A DNA stretch of 64,000 nucleotides from Myxococcales bacterium (GTDB taxonomy: Bacteria > Myxococcota_A > Polyangia > Nannocystales > Nannocystaceae), in NCBI GenBank assembly GCA_020633335.1, contig JACKDU010000008.1, positions 404,995 through 468,994 on the forward strand, given 5' to 3'. The position numbers and the translations under genes were made by a program. This document shows positions 1-10,635 of the stretch, piece by piece; positions within the stretch are counted from its first letter, which is position 1, and every line of letters starts with the position of its first letter. Under the pieces are notes generated by a model. That model had not been told where the DNA came from. It did no database searches and worked only from the letters and a program-made list of their open reading frames with translations.

Positions 1-605
1 CCCTCGTCGCTGATAAAGCAGGGGGCGCCTGGGAGGTTCGGCGCACCGTCGCCGCTGTAGGCGGAATTGAGGGTGCCGACGACCACCGTCGAGCAGAGCG
101 CGCCCTGGCTGTTGCGGGCGACCGTCATCAGACCGAGATCGTCGGGGCTCGCCGAGCAGGTGTCGAGGGCGCCGTTGCACTGCGCGCGGATCAGCTGGAG
201 CGGGGTCTCGGCCGCCTTCGGATCCGCGGGGTAGAAGATCATGACGTAGCTGACGTCGCCGCCGCTCAGCTCGCCGTCGATCCCGAGGTTGAAGAGGTCG
301 GTGAGGTCGGCGCACTGCCCCATCATCAGCTCGCCGTAGTAGTGGGGATCGACCCCGACCATGGTCCGGATCCGGAAGGCGACGGGGTCGCCGATCGCCC
401 CGCCGGTGGTCGCCGACGCGGCGCCCGACGACGAGCTCTCGCCGCCGGTGGTCGACGACGTCGACGTCGTCGCCGCGCCGGTGGTCGTCGACGCGTCGCT
501 GGTCGACCCCTGGGACCCGCCCGTCGAGATCACGCCGGGATCGACGAAGCAGCCGCCGCCGACGAGCGCGAGGGCGGCCGCGAGCGCGGGGCTCAGTCGA
601 TCCAT
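1..605 (-). CDS. Secreted lipoprotein with Thr/Ser/Gly linker, partial (runs off left edge)
   Basis: The frame is open to the left edge, so the C-terminus is missing. ATG at 605 gives MDRLSPALAAALALVGGGC, a lipoprotein signal peptide ending at Cys19. A low-complexity Thr/Ser/Gly linker of about 50 residues follows, then a globular region with HYYGEL and DLTDLFNLGI. This region aligns by eye with the next gene upstream (HFYYDF, DVTDLLNFSV, then a PADP motif in both), so the two are tandem paralogues. The start codon lies inside the last codons of that gene, a 13-nt overlap that suggests translational coupling. The function is unknown; surface or outer-membrane attachment is inferred from the signal. 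Confidence 0.75.
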   Translation of the reverse strand, partial: MDRLSPALAAALALVGGGCFVDPGVISTGGSQGSTSDASTTTGAATTSTSSTTGGESSSSGAASATTGGAIGDPVAFRIRTMVGVDPHYYGELMMGQCADLTDLFNLGIDGELSGGDVSYVMIFYPADPKAAETPLQLIRAQCNGALDTCSASPDDLGLMTVARNSQGALCSTVVVGTLNSAYSGDGAPNLPGAPCFISDE

Positions 606-1519
606 TCGACCCGCTCGGCGACGAAGTTGAGGTAGATCCACACCCCGCGCTCCGTGAGATCGGGGTTGGGGTTGGGATCGGTGTCGTCGATCGGCGCGTT
701 GACGTCGACCTGGCAGCTCGCGCCGCCGGCGACGGTCCCCCACATGTTGAAGGGGAAGCTCTGGATCATCCCCTCGATCTGCTCGGCCTGGCTCTGGGGG
801 ATGAAGCCGGTGATCAGCCCGCTCACCAGGGTGTCGACCGGCGCCGTCGGCGAGCCGTAGGAGCCGACGATCTGCGCGTCGTAGAGGACCATCGGCGGCA
901 GGGCGGCGACCAGCGGCGGCAGGATCACGGTCCCCCGCGGGCTGGTGAAGCAGGTCGGCGCGGCGACGTTCGGCTGCGGGTAGTTCGGGTTGGTGGTCCC
1001 GGGGACGACCGCGTCGCAGGCCACGTCGGCCGAGTTGTTGGCGACCGTCGACACCTTGAAGTCGGGGTTCTTGTAGCCGCAGGTCGTCTTGTCGACGCCG
1101 ACGACGCACTCGCCGTCGGTCAGGATCATCGGCGCGAGGTTGAGCTCGGGATCGGCGGGATCGAAGAGGAGCACGAAGGAGATCCCGCCGCTGCCGATCT
1201 CGTCGTTGACGCTGAAGTTGAGGAGGTCGGTGACGTCCTTGCAGCCGCCGAAGTCGTAGTAGAAGTGGGGGTCGGCGACCTCGATCTTCGTCAGGCGGTA
1301 GGCGTCGAGCCCGGCCTCGATCGCCGTCGTCGACGAGCCCGACGAGGTCTCGCCGCTCGATCCCGTGCTGGTCCCGGTCGCCTCGGTCGCCGAGCCGATG
1401 CAGGTGCCCTGACGATCGCAGGCGAGCTCGATGAAGTCGCCGTGATAGCAGCCGCTGACGAGGCCCAGCGCTGCGATCGCGACGAGCCACCCGCCCGCTC
1501 TCCGTCGACACCACCGCAC
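593..1519 (-). CDS. Secreted lipoprotein, paralogue of the neighbouring left-edge gene
   Basis: 308 residues. The GTG start at 1519 is chosen because a TATCAT box lies exactly 6 nt upstream (1526-1531) and because it gives a normal signal peptide: a basic n-region, a hydrophobic core and a lipobox ending VSGC. A Thr/Ser/Gly linker of about 25 residues follows, then a Cys-containing domain shared with the downstream gene (HFYYDF, LLNFSVNDEI, LLFDPADP). Longer upstream in-frame extension has poor composition and was not used. No known family is recognised. Tandem paralogues of this kind are common in the Nannocystineae secretome. Function is not assigned. Confidence 0.75.
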   Translation of the reverse strand: MRWCRRRAGGWLVAIAALGLVSGCYHGDFIELACDRQGTCIGSATEATGTSTGSSGETSSGSSTTAIEAGLDAYRLTKIEVADPHFYYDFGGCKDVTDLLNFSVNDEIGSGGISFVLLFDPADPELNLAPMILTDGECVVGVDKTTCGYKNPDFKVSTVANNSADVACDAVVPGTTNPNYPQPNVAAPTCFTSPRGTVILPPLVAALPPMVLYDAQIVGSYGSPTAPVDTLVSGLITGFIPQSQAEQIEGMIQSFPFNMWGTVAGGASCQVDVNAPIDDTDPNPNPDLTERGVWIYLNFVAERVEWID

Positions 1520-1525
1520 GGCCCC

Positions 1526-1531
1526 ATGATA
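1526..1531 (-). promoter_or_regulatory. -10-like box TATCAT, leaderless arrangement
   Basis: TATCAT on the minus strand, 6 nt before the GTG start at 1519. Transcription would begin at or within the start codon. No convincing -35 box is seen. Confidence 0.45.
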
Positions 1532-1609
1532 GCCGAAAGTCGCCGCCGACGAGCCCGCCCGGCGCCTCGCCCTATTGCCCCGGCAGGGCATCTGGACCAC
1601 CATGAGCGG

Positions 1610-2422
1610 GTGCTTCGGTCGGCCACTGCGGCTTTTCGCGCCTCCGCCTGCGCTCTCCTCGTCCTCCCGTTGATGATGGGCTGTCCGACGTCCTCTGGTG
1701 ACGACGACGGCGCGGAGACGAGCGCGAGCACCGGCGATGAGGTCTGCGATCGCTACGTCGCCTGCGTCGGCGAGGTCAAGCCGGCCGACCAGGGCGACGC
1801 GAGCGCCCGCCTCGGCGAGGGCGGGACGTGCTGGGACGCCGCGATCGACGCCCAGATGGCCTGCATCGACGAGTGCGTCAGCGGCCTCGGCGAGGCCCAC
1901 CTCGATTCGCCGGCGGTCGCGGCCTGCGAGCCGCCGAAGACCCTCAACGACGCGATCTTCGAGATCGGCGCGGCGGTCTTCGACCCGAACGACCCCTTCG
2001 CCGATCCGATGTGGGGGCCGCTCCAGGACGGCGACCCCCTCGAGATGGTCCTCGGCGGCCAGGGCCTCCTGATGTTCCCGATCGCGCTCCGCGGCGCCAA
2101 CTTCGAGATCGCCGCCGACCCGACCGACTTCGACGACCCGAAGATGCCGAGGGTCGACATGTGGATGGACATCGAGGGCTACAACACCGGCGTCGCCGAC
2201 CACTTCACCCGCCTCTACAACTACCCGATCTCGTTCAAGCCGCTCACCGACGAGGTCGTCGAGTTCCTCTACATCGCCCTCATCGTCCCCGACGAGATCA
2301 GCGACCCCTACGTCCTCGACGGGCTCCCGGGGCACATCTGGATCGAGCTCCAGCCCTACCAGAAGTCGCCGATCGTCCGCGAGCTCGACGTCGAGATCGT
2401 CGTCGACCAGCTGACGCTCTAG
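1610..2422 (+). CDS. Secreted lipoprotein of unknown function
   Basis: 270 residues from GTG 1610. The N-terminus is hydrophobic and ends LPLMMGC, an acceptable lipobox. A short acidic Ser/Thr linker follows, then a Cys-rich stretch with six Cys in about 60 residues (CDRYVACVGEV, CWDAAIDAQMACIDEC), a spacing typical of myxobacterial secreted modules. The C-terminal 150 residues are Asp/Pro-rich and look beta-rich. It is divergent from the lipoprotein pair at 1-1519 and sits 16 nt upstream of moaB, but no functional link to molybdenum is implied. The start is uncertain because no box or Shine-Dalgarno sequence settles it. No family is recognised. Confidence 0.7.
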   Translation: MLRSATAAFRASACALLVLPLMMGCPTSSGDDDGAETSASTGDEVCDRYVACVGEVKPADQGDASARLGEGGTCWDAAIDAQMACIDECVSGLGEAHLDSPAVAACEPPKTLNDAIFEIGAAVFDPNDPFADPMWGPLQDGDPLEMVLGGQGLLMFPIALRGANFEIAADPTDFDDPKMPRVDMWMDIEGYNTGVADHFTRLYNYPISFKPLTDEVVEFLYIALIVPDEISDPYVLDGLPGHIWIELQPYQKSPIVRELDVEIVVDQLTL

Positions 2423-2438
2423 CGGTAGCTTCGCGGCG

Positions 2439-2963
2439 ATGGCCGAGCGCCCCTTCATCCCCGTCAACCTCGCGATCCTGACGATCTCCGACACCCGGAC
2501 GCTCGAGACCGACCGCTCCGGCCAGCGCCTCGTCGATCGCCTGGGCGAGGCCGGCCACCGGATCGCCGCCCGGAAGATCGTCGCCGACGAGATCGAGGCG
2601 ATCCGCGGCCGCCTCCGCGCCTGGATCGCCGACCCCGCGATCGACGTGGTGATCACCACCGGCGGCACCGGGGTGACCCCGCGCGACGTCACCCCGGAGG
2701 CGCTCGCGCCCCTGATCACCAAGCCGATCCCCGGCTTCGGCGAGCTCTTCCGCTGGCTCTCCTACGCCGAGATCGGCACCTCGACGGTCCAGAGCCGGGC
2801 CGAGGCCGCGCTCTGCGATCGCACCTACGTCTTCCTCCTGCCGGGCTCGCCGGGCGCCGTCACCACCGCGCTCGACAAGATCCTCCTGCAGCAGCTCGAC
2901 AACCGCCACCGCCCCTGCAACTTCGTCGAGCTCCTCCCGCGGATCCGCGGCGAGGCGAGCTAG
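2439..2963 (+). CDS. moaB: Molybdenum cofactor biosynthesis protein B (MoaB)
   Basis: 174 residues, normal for MoaB/MogA. This family binds molybdopterin and adenylylates it, or is thought to do so, before molybdate insertion. Diagnostic features are the N-terminal LAILTISDTRT strand, the central molybdopterin-binding loop VVITTGGTGVTPRDVTPEA, and the C-terminal PGSPGAV loop. It begins 16 nt after the preceding lipoprotein and converges on the MBL hydrolase. No other moa/mog/moe gene is present in the window, so it is a stand-alone copy here. Assignment within MoaB versus MogA rests on overall length and organisation; MoaB is favoured. Confidence 0.9.
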   Translation: MAERPFIPVNLAILTISDTRTLETDRSGQRLVDRLGEAGHRIAARKIVADEIEAIRGRLRAWIADPAIDVVITTGGTGVTPRDVTPEALAPLITKPIPGFGELFRWLSYAEIGTSTVQSRAEAALCDRTYVFLLPGSPGAVTTALDKILLQQLDNRHRPCNFVELLPRIRGEAS

Positions 2964-2968
2964 GCCAG

Positions 2969-3841
2969 CTAGGCCAGGCGCTGGCCGCTGACGATGTCGT
3001 AGACGTGCCCGGGGAGGGCGATCCGGAAGCCCGCCGCCTCGACCCGCGCGCGGTGCTCCTCGATGTTGTCCTCGTGGTGCATGAGGACCATCTTCTTCCG
3101 CACCGCCTCCGGCAGCCGCTCGAGGAGCGCGAAGAAGCCGTGCACCTGCCCCGGGTAGTCGACGAAGGTGCTGTCGTGGAAGAAGACCGAGGTGCGGGGC
3201 TCGATCGCCCGCAGGAAGTCGGGGTCGACCGTGCAATCGCCGCTCCACCAGGCGATCCGATCGTCGTCCTCGCTGATCGAGATCTCGAGGGAGCACGAGG
3301 GCTTGCCCGGGACGTGCTCGCTCTCGCGGGCGGTGATCCGGAGGCTGCCGCTCTCGAAGCCCTCGGCGTGGCGCCACGGGTTCGCCCGCGGCGCCTCGTG
3401 GGCGCTCGCGTCGATCACCTCGAAGAAGGTCGCCAGGGTCGCGTTCACCTTGGCGCCGCGCTCGTCACGCATGTAGCGGAGCGAGGGCGCGAGGGTCTCC
3501 CAGATCTCCTCGCGGACCGCCGAGTGGGCGATCAGCTTGGGGCCGCGGCGGCTCTCGAAGGTCGAGGCGACCCCGCCGTGGCTGTAGAAGTAGCGGACGA
3601 AGGCGAAGTCCTCGAGGCCGAAGACGTGGTCGCCGTGGACGTGGGTGATGATCTGCCCCTCGAAGTCGTGCCAGCGCATCCCCGCGGCGTGGATCTGGTC
3701 CGGGGCCTGGCGCCCGCAGTCGATCAGCCAGCGGGCCCCGTCGGCGAGGGTGAGGAGCGAGCAGGTCGTCCCGTAGCGCCGGGAGAAGGCGCCGCCAGCA
3801 CCGAAGAAGCGCAGTGTTTGTCTCTGGGGTGCGATCGACAC
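2969..3841 (-). CDS. MBL-fold metallo-hydrolase, RNase Z-like
   Basis: 290 residues. The N-terminus FFGAGGAFSRRYGTTCSLL and the metal-binding motif ITHVHGDHVFGLE (HxHxDH) identify the metallo-beta-lactamase fold. Further ligands are probably in WWSGDCTVD and in the C-terminal MHHEDN. The layout resembles the RNase Z / ElaC-like branch, but the tRNase Z exosite arm is not evident, so the substrate is unknown. It is convergent with moaB (5-nt gap) and lies 16 nt downstream of cysS on the same strand, so it may be co-transcribed with cysS. Confidence 0.85.
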   Translation of the reverse strand: MSIAPQRQTLRFFGAGGAFSRRYGTTCSLLTLADGARWLIDCGRQAPDQIHAAGMRWHDFEGQIITHVHGDHVFGLEDFAFVRYFYSHGGVASTFESRRGPKLIAHSAVREEIWETLAPSLRYMRDERGAKVNATLATFFEVIDASAHEAPRANPWRHAEGFESGSLRITARESEHVPGKPSCSLEISISEDDDRIAWWSGDCTVDPDFLRAIEPRTSVFFHDSTFVDYPGQVHGFFALLERLPEAVRKKMVLMHHEDNIEEHRARVEAAGFRIALPGHVYDIVSGQRLA

Positions 3842-3857
3842 CGCGGGTCCGTTGCGG

Positions 3858-5468
<1,611 letters not shown>

Positions 5469-5496
5469 TTGGGCCCTTTGGGTGGCCCATAGTGCC

Positions 5497-6684
5497 TCAC
5501 GCCTGCCGCCGACGCCACCACCAGGCCAGGCTCATCATGTTCCAGCCGACCACCAGCAGGACGCCGGCCCACATCAGCGGCGCCATCCACTGGGTCGACG
5601 GGGTCTCGCCGACCGCGATGAGGTAGCCCTCGGGGTCGACGCGGACCGGACGATCGAGGTGGACCTTGCGGATCGCGGCGGGCTCAAAGGTCAGGCGACC
5701 GTCCTCGAGGGGCCGCGGCACCAGGTGGTCGCCCTCGACCGCGAAGCCGGTGCTGGTGGTCGAGTCGCCGTAGACCAGGCGGAGGCGATCGCCGTCGCGA
5801 TCGATCGACCCGGCGGGGAGGTAGTAGTTGGCGGTGGTCGGCAGGACGGCGACGCCGTAGCTCGCGTCGGGCTTCTCGGGGAGCTCCAGGCCCTCGCCGA
5901 GGCGGGCCTCGATCGCCGCCCGCTCGCCCGCCCCGATCCGGGCGAAGAGCTTGTAGAACGAGCCGTTGCTCTGCTTCTCCGGCCGGTAGTAGGGGACGCC
6001 GAGGGCCGAGACCGCGGCCTCGGCCGCCGCCAGCGAGCGGAAGGACGAGCGCCCGAGCTGGATCTGCGCGTCCGGGAGCTCGACGACGAGGCCGATCCGA
6101 TCGTCGGCGCCGACCCGGAAGGACGCCCCCTCGACGTCGGTGATCGTCAGCGGCTGGCCGCCGGCGAGGGCGCTCATCAGGGCGTCGGCGGTCGCCTCGC
6201 GGCTCTGGGTGATCCCCTCGGCGTTGAAGAAGGACTCGACCCAGGGGTACATGCGGAGCTTGCCGAGGCGGCGCATCCGGCCCTCAAAGACCCCCTCGAA
6301 CTGGTTCGGCGCCTGATCGGCGGTCCGATCGACGGCCGCGAAGAGGGCCCCGCCGCCCTCGACCACGCGGAGGTAGGAGACCACCCGCTCGTCGATCTTG
6401 AGGCGGGCCGCGTGCTGAATGTCAGGGGTGCCGCGGAGGACCACGTAGGCCTCGTCGAGGTCGTCCGGCAGGCCCTTCTCCATCAGCTCGGCCGCGCTCC
6501 CGAGATCGCGCGGCTCGCTCCCCCGCAGCCAGTAGCGGAGGTCGCCGAACATGGTCACCAGGAGGTAGATCCCGAGCGCCGAGACCGCCAGGTCGACGAC
6601 CGGTGAGCGCCGCCGGCGGGGCCGGGGTGCCTGGGACTCCTCGATGATCTCCTCGTGCTCGTCTCTCGGCTCGCTCACGGCCAC
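5497..6684 (-). CDS. Two-TM membrane-anchored protein of unknown function
   Basis: 395 residues. An acidic N-terminal tail and an Arg-rich patch precede one TM helix at about residues 28-50. A large soluble region of about 300 residues follows. A second TM helix lies near the C-terminus (about 365-388), followed by a WWWRRRQA tail. This topology puts the central domain outside the membrane. No family is recognised. The GTG at 6684 is taken as the start (TGATAT lies 6 nt upstream); a GTG two codons downstream at 6678 is equally possible, with TATAGC 9 nt upstream. It precedes cysS with a 28-nt gap. Confidence 0.7.
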   Translation of the reverse strand: MAVSEPRDEHEEIIEESQAPRPRRRRSPVVDLAVSALGIYLLVTMFGDLRYWLRGSEPRDLGSAAELMEKGLPDDLDEAYVVLRGTPDIQHAARLKIDERVVSYLRVVEGGGALFAAVDRTADQAPNQFEGVFEGRMRRLGKLRMYPWVESFFNAEGITQSREATADALMSALAGGQPLTITDVEGASFRVGADDRIGLVVELPDAQIQLGRSSFRSLAAAEAAVSALGVPYYRPEKQSNGSFYKLFARIGAGERAAIEARLGEGLELPEKPDASYGVAVLPTTANYYLPAGSIDRDGDRLRLVYGDSTTSTGFAVEGDHLVPRPLEDGRLTFEPAAIRKVHLDRPVRVDPEGYLIAVGETPSTQWMAPLMWAGVLLVVGWNMMSLAWWWRRRQA

Positions 6685-6726
6685 CTCGCTATATCACGAC
6701 CCCCTGCAGGACCGACGGCGGCGGCA

Positions 6727-6760
6727 ATTGTTCCCGCCTTGTTCCCGCCTTGTTCCCGGC
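6727..6760. repeat. Three tandem 11-bp copies (ttgttcccgcc)
   Basis: Three head-to-tail 11-bp units, the third with one change (ttgttcccggc). They lie between the promoter region of the two-TM gene and the stop codon of the S41 protease. No coding use is seen. Confidence 0.6.
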
Positions 6761-9700
6761 TCACTCGCGGTAGACCAGGACCTCGCGGGTGGCCTCGACG
6801 CCGTCGCCGTCGCGGGCGGTGACGGTGATCCGGTTGCCGCCGGGCTGGAGGGGCACGGCGGCGGCGATCGACATCGCCCCGGCGGCCTCGCCCTCGCGGG
6901 CCGGGTTGGCCTGGAAGAAGACCTTGTCCTCGACCTGGGCGGGACCGACCGGCGCGACCGCGACCACGACGTCGCGGACCCGCCGCGGGTGGCGGGCGCT
7001 GGCGGTCACGGTGACGCTGGCCTCGCGGACGACGGTCGGCAGCGGGTCGATCGTGAGCGCCGGCGGGGCGATCAGGAGGGCCGGGCGCGCCGGCGGCGCG
7101 GACGCCTTGTCGCCCTTGCCCGCCTCCTCGGCGAGATCCGCTGGCACCCAGGCCCGCCGCCCGGGCTCGAGCTCGAGCGCCAGCCAGCCGCCGGCCCGGC
7201 CGACGGTGGCGATCACGGCGCCGCCGGCGAGCTCACCGAGGACCTCGGCCTTGCCATCCGCGCCGTTGTAGAGGCGCGCCCCCTCGTCCTTGATCCGGAA
7301 GCGCCCGGGGGCCGCCTCGAAGGCCGGCCGCTCGTCGACGATCCGCAGCTTGAGGCGCTGGCGGGCGGCCTCGCGGAGGTGGATGTCGGCGACCATGAGG
7401 TCGAGCTCGAGGGGCTTTTGGAGGTCGGGCGAGGCGTTGACCTCGACCCCGAAGGCGCCGCGGGACTCGGCGCCCGCGCCGATCTTGCCGAGCTCGGCGA
7501 AGCCCTCCTCGAGGAGCCCCTGGGCCCCCGACTTGTTGCGGAGGAGCGCTCGCACGGTCGCCGCCGCCGCCTCGCCGGTGTTGCGGGCGCGGACCGCCAG
7601 GAGCACCCGCTCGCCCGGCTGGAGGACGCCGTCGCCGTTGCCCGCGACCGTGAAGGGCTCGCCGACCGCCGGCCCGGCCTCCTCCGGCCGCTGCGGCGCC
7701 TTGGCGACCAGCGCCGGGTCGTCGACGATCCAGTAGTCGTAGGCGAGCGCCGAGCGCGGGCGGCCCGCGATCTCGAGGCGCACGCCGGCCTCGGCGTCGG
7801 GGGTCGGATCGGGCTCGCCGCTGTGGATCTGGACCTTGAGATCCTCGGCGAAGCGCGGGTGCCAGGGCATCACCTGGAGGCTGAGCTCGCGGCTCAGGCT
7901 CCCGCCCGCGGGGATCGTCCCGAGGAGGAGCTCGATCCCGTCGAGCTCGTCGTGGACGCACTCGGTGATCAGGTGGAGGCGCTCGGCCGGCGCGTCCCCC
8001 TGGTTGTCGACCTTGACCTTGAGGGTGAAGGGCGTACCGGCGTCGATCGGGCCCTTCTCGGCGATCTCGACGCTGGCCGCGAGCTTCGGCGCGCCGCCGG
8101 CGAGCGGGGCCCCCTCCCAATTGATCCGGGTCGCCCCGAGGCGGGCGACGATCTTCGCGTCCTCGCGGGCCGCGAGCTCGCCGCGGGCGCCCTCGACCGC
8201 CTTCCGCCGGCCGGCGCCGTCGCTCGCCCCGGCGCTCGCGAGCGCGAGCTCGCGGGCGATCTCCACCTCGGGATCGCTGAGGTAGTCGGACTCGCCCTCG
8301 GCGAGCGCCCGCGCCTCGAGGAGGTAGCGGAGGATCGCCTTGTCGACCGGCGCCTCGGCGATCGCCGGATCGTGGCGCGCGGACGGGAGGTGGGCGACCT
8401 GCGAGCGCTCGCGCTCCCGCTCGAAGCGCTCGAGGTCGTAGTAGCGGGCGATCCCCGGGATCTCGGTGAGCTCGACCGGGTAGAGGACGAGGTCGGGCTC
8501 GACCCCGACCGTCTGGATCCGCTGATCGCCAGCGACCTGGTACTCGGCGACCGTCAGCTTGAGCGCGAGCTCGCGGCCGTAGGGGGCGAGCGGCTTGAGC
8601 ATCTGGACGGTGCCCTTGCCGAAGGAGCGGCGGCCGACGACGACGCCGCGGCCGAGCGAGCGGAGGGTGCCGCTGACGATCTCCGAGGCCGACGCCGCCT
8701 CCTCGTCGACCATCGCCACCACCCCGACCTCGGGCCCGAGGAGCACCTCGGGCTTGGCCGCCTCCGACTCCCGGCCGATCGCCGAGCGGACGATCACCAG
8801 CTCGCCCTCGCTGATCAGGAGATCGAGGACGGCGATCGCCTGGGTGAGGAGGCCGCCGGTGTTGCCCCGGAGGTCGAAGACCAGGCCCTTGAGCGGCGCC
8901 TCGCCCTGCATCGCCTTGATCGCCGCCGCCGCCTGCTCGCCGGTGTTCTCCTGGAAGGTGGTGATCCGGAGGTAGGCGACGTCGCCGGGGAGGCGGGCCG
9001 AGAGGACGCTCTCGACGTGGATGATCTGGCGGGTGATGGTGATCGTCAGGAGCTTGTCGCCGCGGCGGACCTTGAGCTCGACCTCGGTGTCGACCGGCCC
9101 GCGGAGCAGCGTCTGAGCGTCGGCGGCGCTCATGTTGACCGTCGACTCCTTGCCGATCTGAATGATCAGGTCGCCGCCCTGGAGGCCGGCGGCCTCGGCC
9201 GGCGACTTCGGGAGCACCCGCATCACCCGGATCCGCCGCTCCTCGACGACGATCTCCGCGCCGATCCCGCCAAATTGCCCCTTGGTGCGGATCCCGAGGT
9301 CGCTGCGCTCCTCCGGCGTGAGCAGGATCGTGTGCGGGTCGAGGGGGGCGAGGAAGCCGTTGATCGCCGCGTACTCGAGGCGGTGGAGCGCCTCCTCGTC
9401 CTCGAGGTCGAGGTGATCGCGGGCGAAGATGAGGACCTTCTCGAGGACCCTGGAGGCGTCGATAAGGGTCGGGATCTCGCCGATCTCGAGGTCCTCGCTC
9501 TCGCCGCCGACGGTCACCCGGATCTTTTGATCGTCGATGAGCTCGGCGAAGAGCTCCGGGGTGTGGAGGCTGAGGTCGTGGAGGGCCCAGCGGAGCTGCC
9601 CCCGGGGATCGAAGCGATCCTTGTCGAAGTACTCCTCCTGGACCGAGAAGGCCGACCAGACCAGGAGGGGGAATTCGCGGTCCTTGAGGAGGGCCTCGAG

Positions 9701-9829
9701 GTCGGCCTTGGCCTCCTCGGCGACCGCCGGGGAATCGCCGCCCGGGGTCGGCGCGTCCCCGGAGCAGGCCAGCGCCGCCCCCCAGAGCCAGGTGACCACG
9801 AGGGCAGAGGGGAGCCGTCGGCGACGCAT
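6761..9829 (-). CDS. S41-family C-terminal processing protease lipoprotein with long C-terminal extension
   Basis: 1022 residues. ATG 9829 is chosen because it yields a lipoprotein signal (ALAC, Cys22) and has TATCCT 8 nt upstream. A conserved N-terminal helical region is followed by a PDZ domain (about 180-265) and the S41 catalytic domain. The Ser/Lys dyad is visible in ASASEI (Ser380 as likely nucleophile) and GKGTVQ (Lys405). CtpA/Prc proteases cut unfolded or C-terminally tagged periplasmic proteins. The remaining roughly 500 residues are unusual: two CARDB/NEW1-like beta domains, an SH3-like segment and a C-terminal Ig-like stretch. These could dock substrate or bind the envelope. The gene ends before the two-TM gene. 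Confidence 0.9.
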   Translation of the reverse strand: MRRRRLPSALVVTWLWGAALACSGDAPTPGGDSPAVAEEAKADLEALLKDREFPLLVWSAFSVQEEYFDKDRFDPRGQLRWALHDLSLHTPELFAELIDDQKIRVTVGGESEDLEIGEIPTLIDASRVLEKVLIFARDHLDLEDEEALHRLEYAAINGFLAPLDPHTILLTPEERSDLGIRTKGQFGGIGAEIVVEERRIRVMRVLPKSPAEAAGLQGGDLIIQIGKESTVNMSAADAQTLLRGPVDTEVELKVRRGDKLLTITITRQIIHVESVLSARLPGDVAYLRITTFQENTGEQAAAAIKAMQGEAPLKGLVFDLRGNTGGLLTQAIAVLDLLISEGELVIVRSAIGRESEAAKPEVLLGPEVGVVAMVDEEAASASEIVSGTLRSLGRGVVVGRRSFGKGTVQMLKPLAPYGRELALKLTVAEYQVAGDQRIQTVGVEPDLVLYPVELTEIPGIARYYDLERFERERERSQVAHLPSARHDPAIAEAPVDKAILRYLLEARALAEGESDYLSDPEVEIARELALASAGASDGAGRRKAVEGARGELAAREDAKIVARLGATRINWEGAPLAGGAPKLAASVEIAEKGPIDAGTPFTLKVKVDNQGDAPAERLHLITECVHDELDGIELLLGTIPAGGSLSRELSLQVMPWHPRFAEDLKVQIHSGEPDPTPDAEAGVRLEIAGRPRSALAYDYWIVDDPALVAKAPQRPEEAGPAVGEPFTVAGNGDGVLQPGERVLLAVRARNTGEAAAATVRALLRNKSGAQGLLEEGFAELGKIGAGAESRGAFGVEVNASPDLQKPLELDLMVADIHLREAARQRLKLRIVDERPAFEAAPGRFRIKDEGARLYNGADGKAEVLGELAGGAVIATVGRAGGWLALELEPGRRAWVPADLAEEAGKGDKASAPPARPALLIAPPALTIDPLPTVVREASVTVTASARHPRRVRDVVVAVAPVGPAQVEDKVFFQANPAREGEAAGAMSIAAAVPLQPGGNRITVTARDGDGVEATREVLVYRE

Positions 9830-9837
9830 GGGCCGGA

Positions 9838-9843
9838 AGGATA
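9838..9843 (-). promoter_or_regulatory. -10-like box TATCCT for the S41 protease
   Basis: TATCCT on the minus strand, 8 nt before ATG 9829, so the transcript would have almost no leader. Confidence 0.4.
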
Positions 9844-9988
9844 ACGCGGCTGTGGCGCGCGGGCTCTTTCTATCTTTCGTGTCATCGACTCTACAAAGAG
9901 ACTCAAAACCCCACATCGTGGCCACCAAAGGCCCTGAGATTCCAAGGCCCGGAGCCTGGCACGGGAATCGCTTGTCAAGTTTTCTGCC

Positions 9989-10480
9989 TTGCGAGCACAC
10001 CTCCTTGCAGCCGTCCTCATCGCGCCCCTCGCCGGGTGCGTCGACGCCCCCCTCACCCCAGCGCACCTCGACCCCGACGGCCAGCTCCACGGCGTCCGGA
10101 TGGCCCAGGGCGCCTTCGCCGCGCAGACCGCCGAGGCCAGCCAGGCCGCCGTCCAGATCACCGCGGTCCTGGCGACCCAGCCCGACGGCCTCCTGGCCGA
10201 CGCCGCCGCCTTCACCCCGAGCGCCGAGGCGGTCTACCTCCACCTCCGCGCCGATCGCCTGGCGAGCCCGCGCCCCGTCACCTTCGTCTGGACCCACGGC
10301 GATCAGCGCGAGGAGGTCGAGGGCCTCCTCGCCCCGAGCACCACGCTGACGATGGCCGCGAGCCACCACCTCGACGCCGAGAGCGTCGGCACCTGGAAGG
10401 TCGAGATCCTCGGCGAGGCCGTCGAGGACGGCTCGCAGCCGACCCTCTTTGAGCGCGAGTTCTATGTCCTGAACGAGTAG
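9989..10480 (+). CDS. Small lipoprotein, DUF2914-like
   Basis: 163 residues from TTG 9989. The signal peptide ends LAGC. The C-terminal half (VTFVWTHGDQREEV, then a Thr-rich turn and GTWKVEIL) resembles the DUF2914 pattern, a small beta-sandwich often found in secreted proteins; this match is by eye and tentative. It is divergent from the S41 protease and is followed by a strong hairpin terminator, so it is probably monocistronic. The start has neither a box nor a clear Shine-Dalgarno sequence, but it is the only in-frame start giving a proper signal peptide. Confidence 0.75.
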   Translation: MRAHLLAAVLIAPLAGCVDAPLTPAHLDPDGQLHGVRMAQGAFAAQTAEASQAAVQITAVLATQPDGLLADAAAFTPSAEAVYLHLRADRLASPRPVTFVWTHGDQREEVEGLLAPSTTLTMAASHHLDAESVGTWKVEILGEAVEDGSQPTLFEREFYVLNE

Positions 10481-10501
10481 ATCCCCCCTTGGTCGAGTCG
10501 T

Positions 10502-10539
10502 CGAGCGCTCACGGTCCGCCGTGAGCGCTCGTTTTTTTT
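10502..10539 (+). terminator. Rho-independent terminator after the 9989-10480 lipoprotein
   Basis: A perfect 13-bp stem (10502-10514 with 10519-10531), a TCCG tetraloop and a run of eight T. It is the clearest intrinsic terminator in the window. A second GC-rich hairpin (arms 10560-10569 and 10580-10589) followed by five T lies just downstream. Confidence 0.9.
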
Positions 10540-10635
10540 CGCGGGCCGCGATCGACGCTCGCTCCCGCGGGCGCGCGCGCGCGGGAGCGCGGCCGTTTTT
10601 CCGAGAGTCGGCTAGACCTGCCCCCCCCTTGCCCG

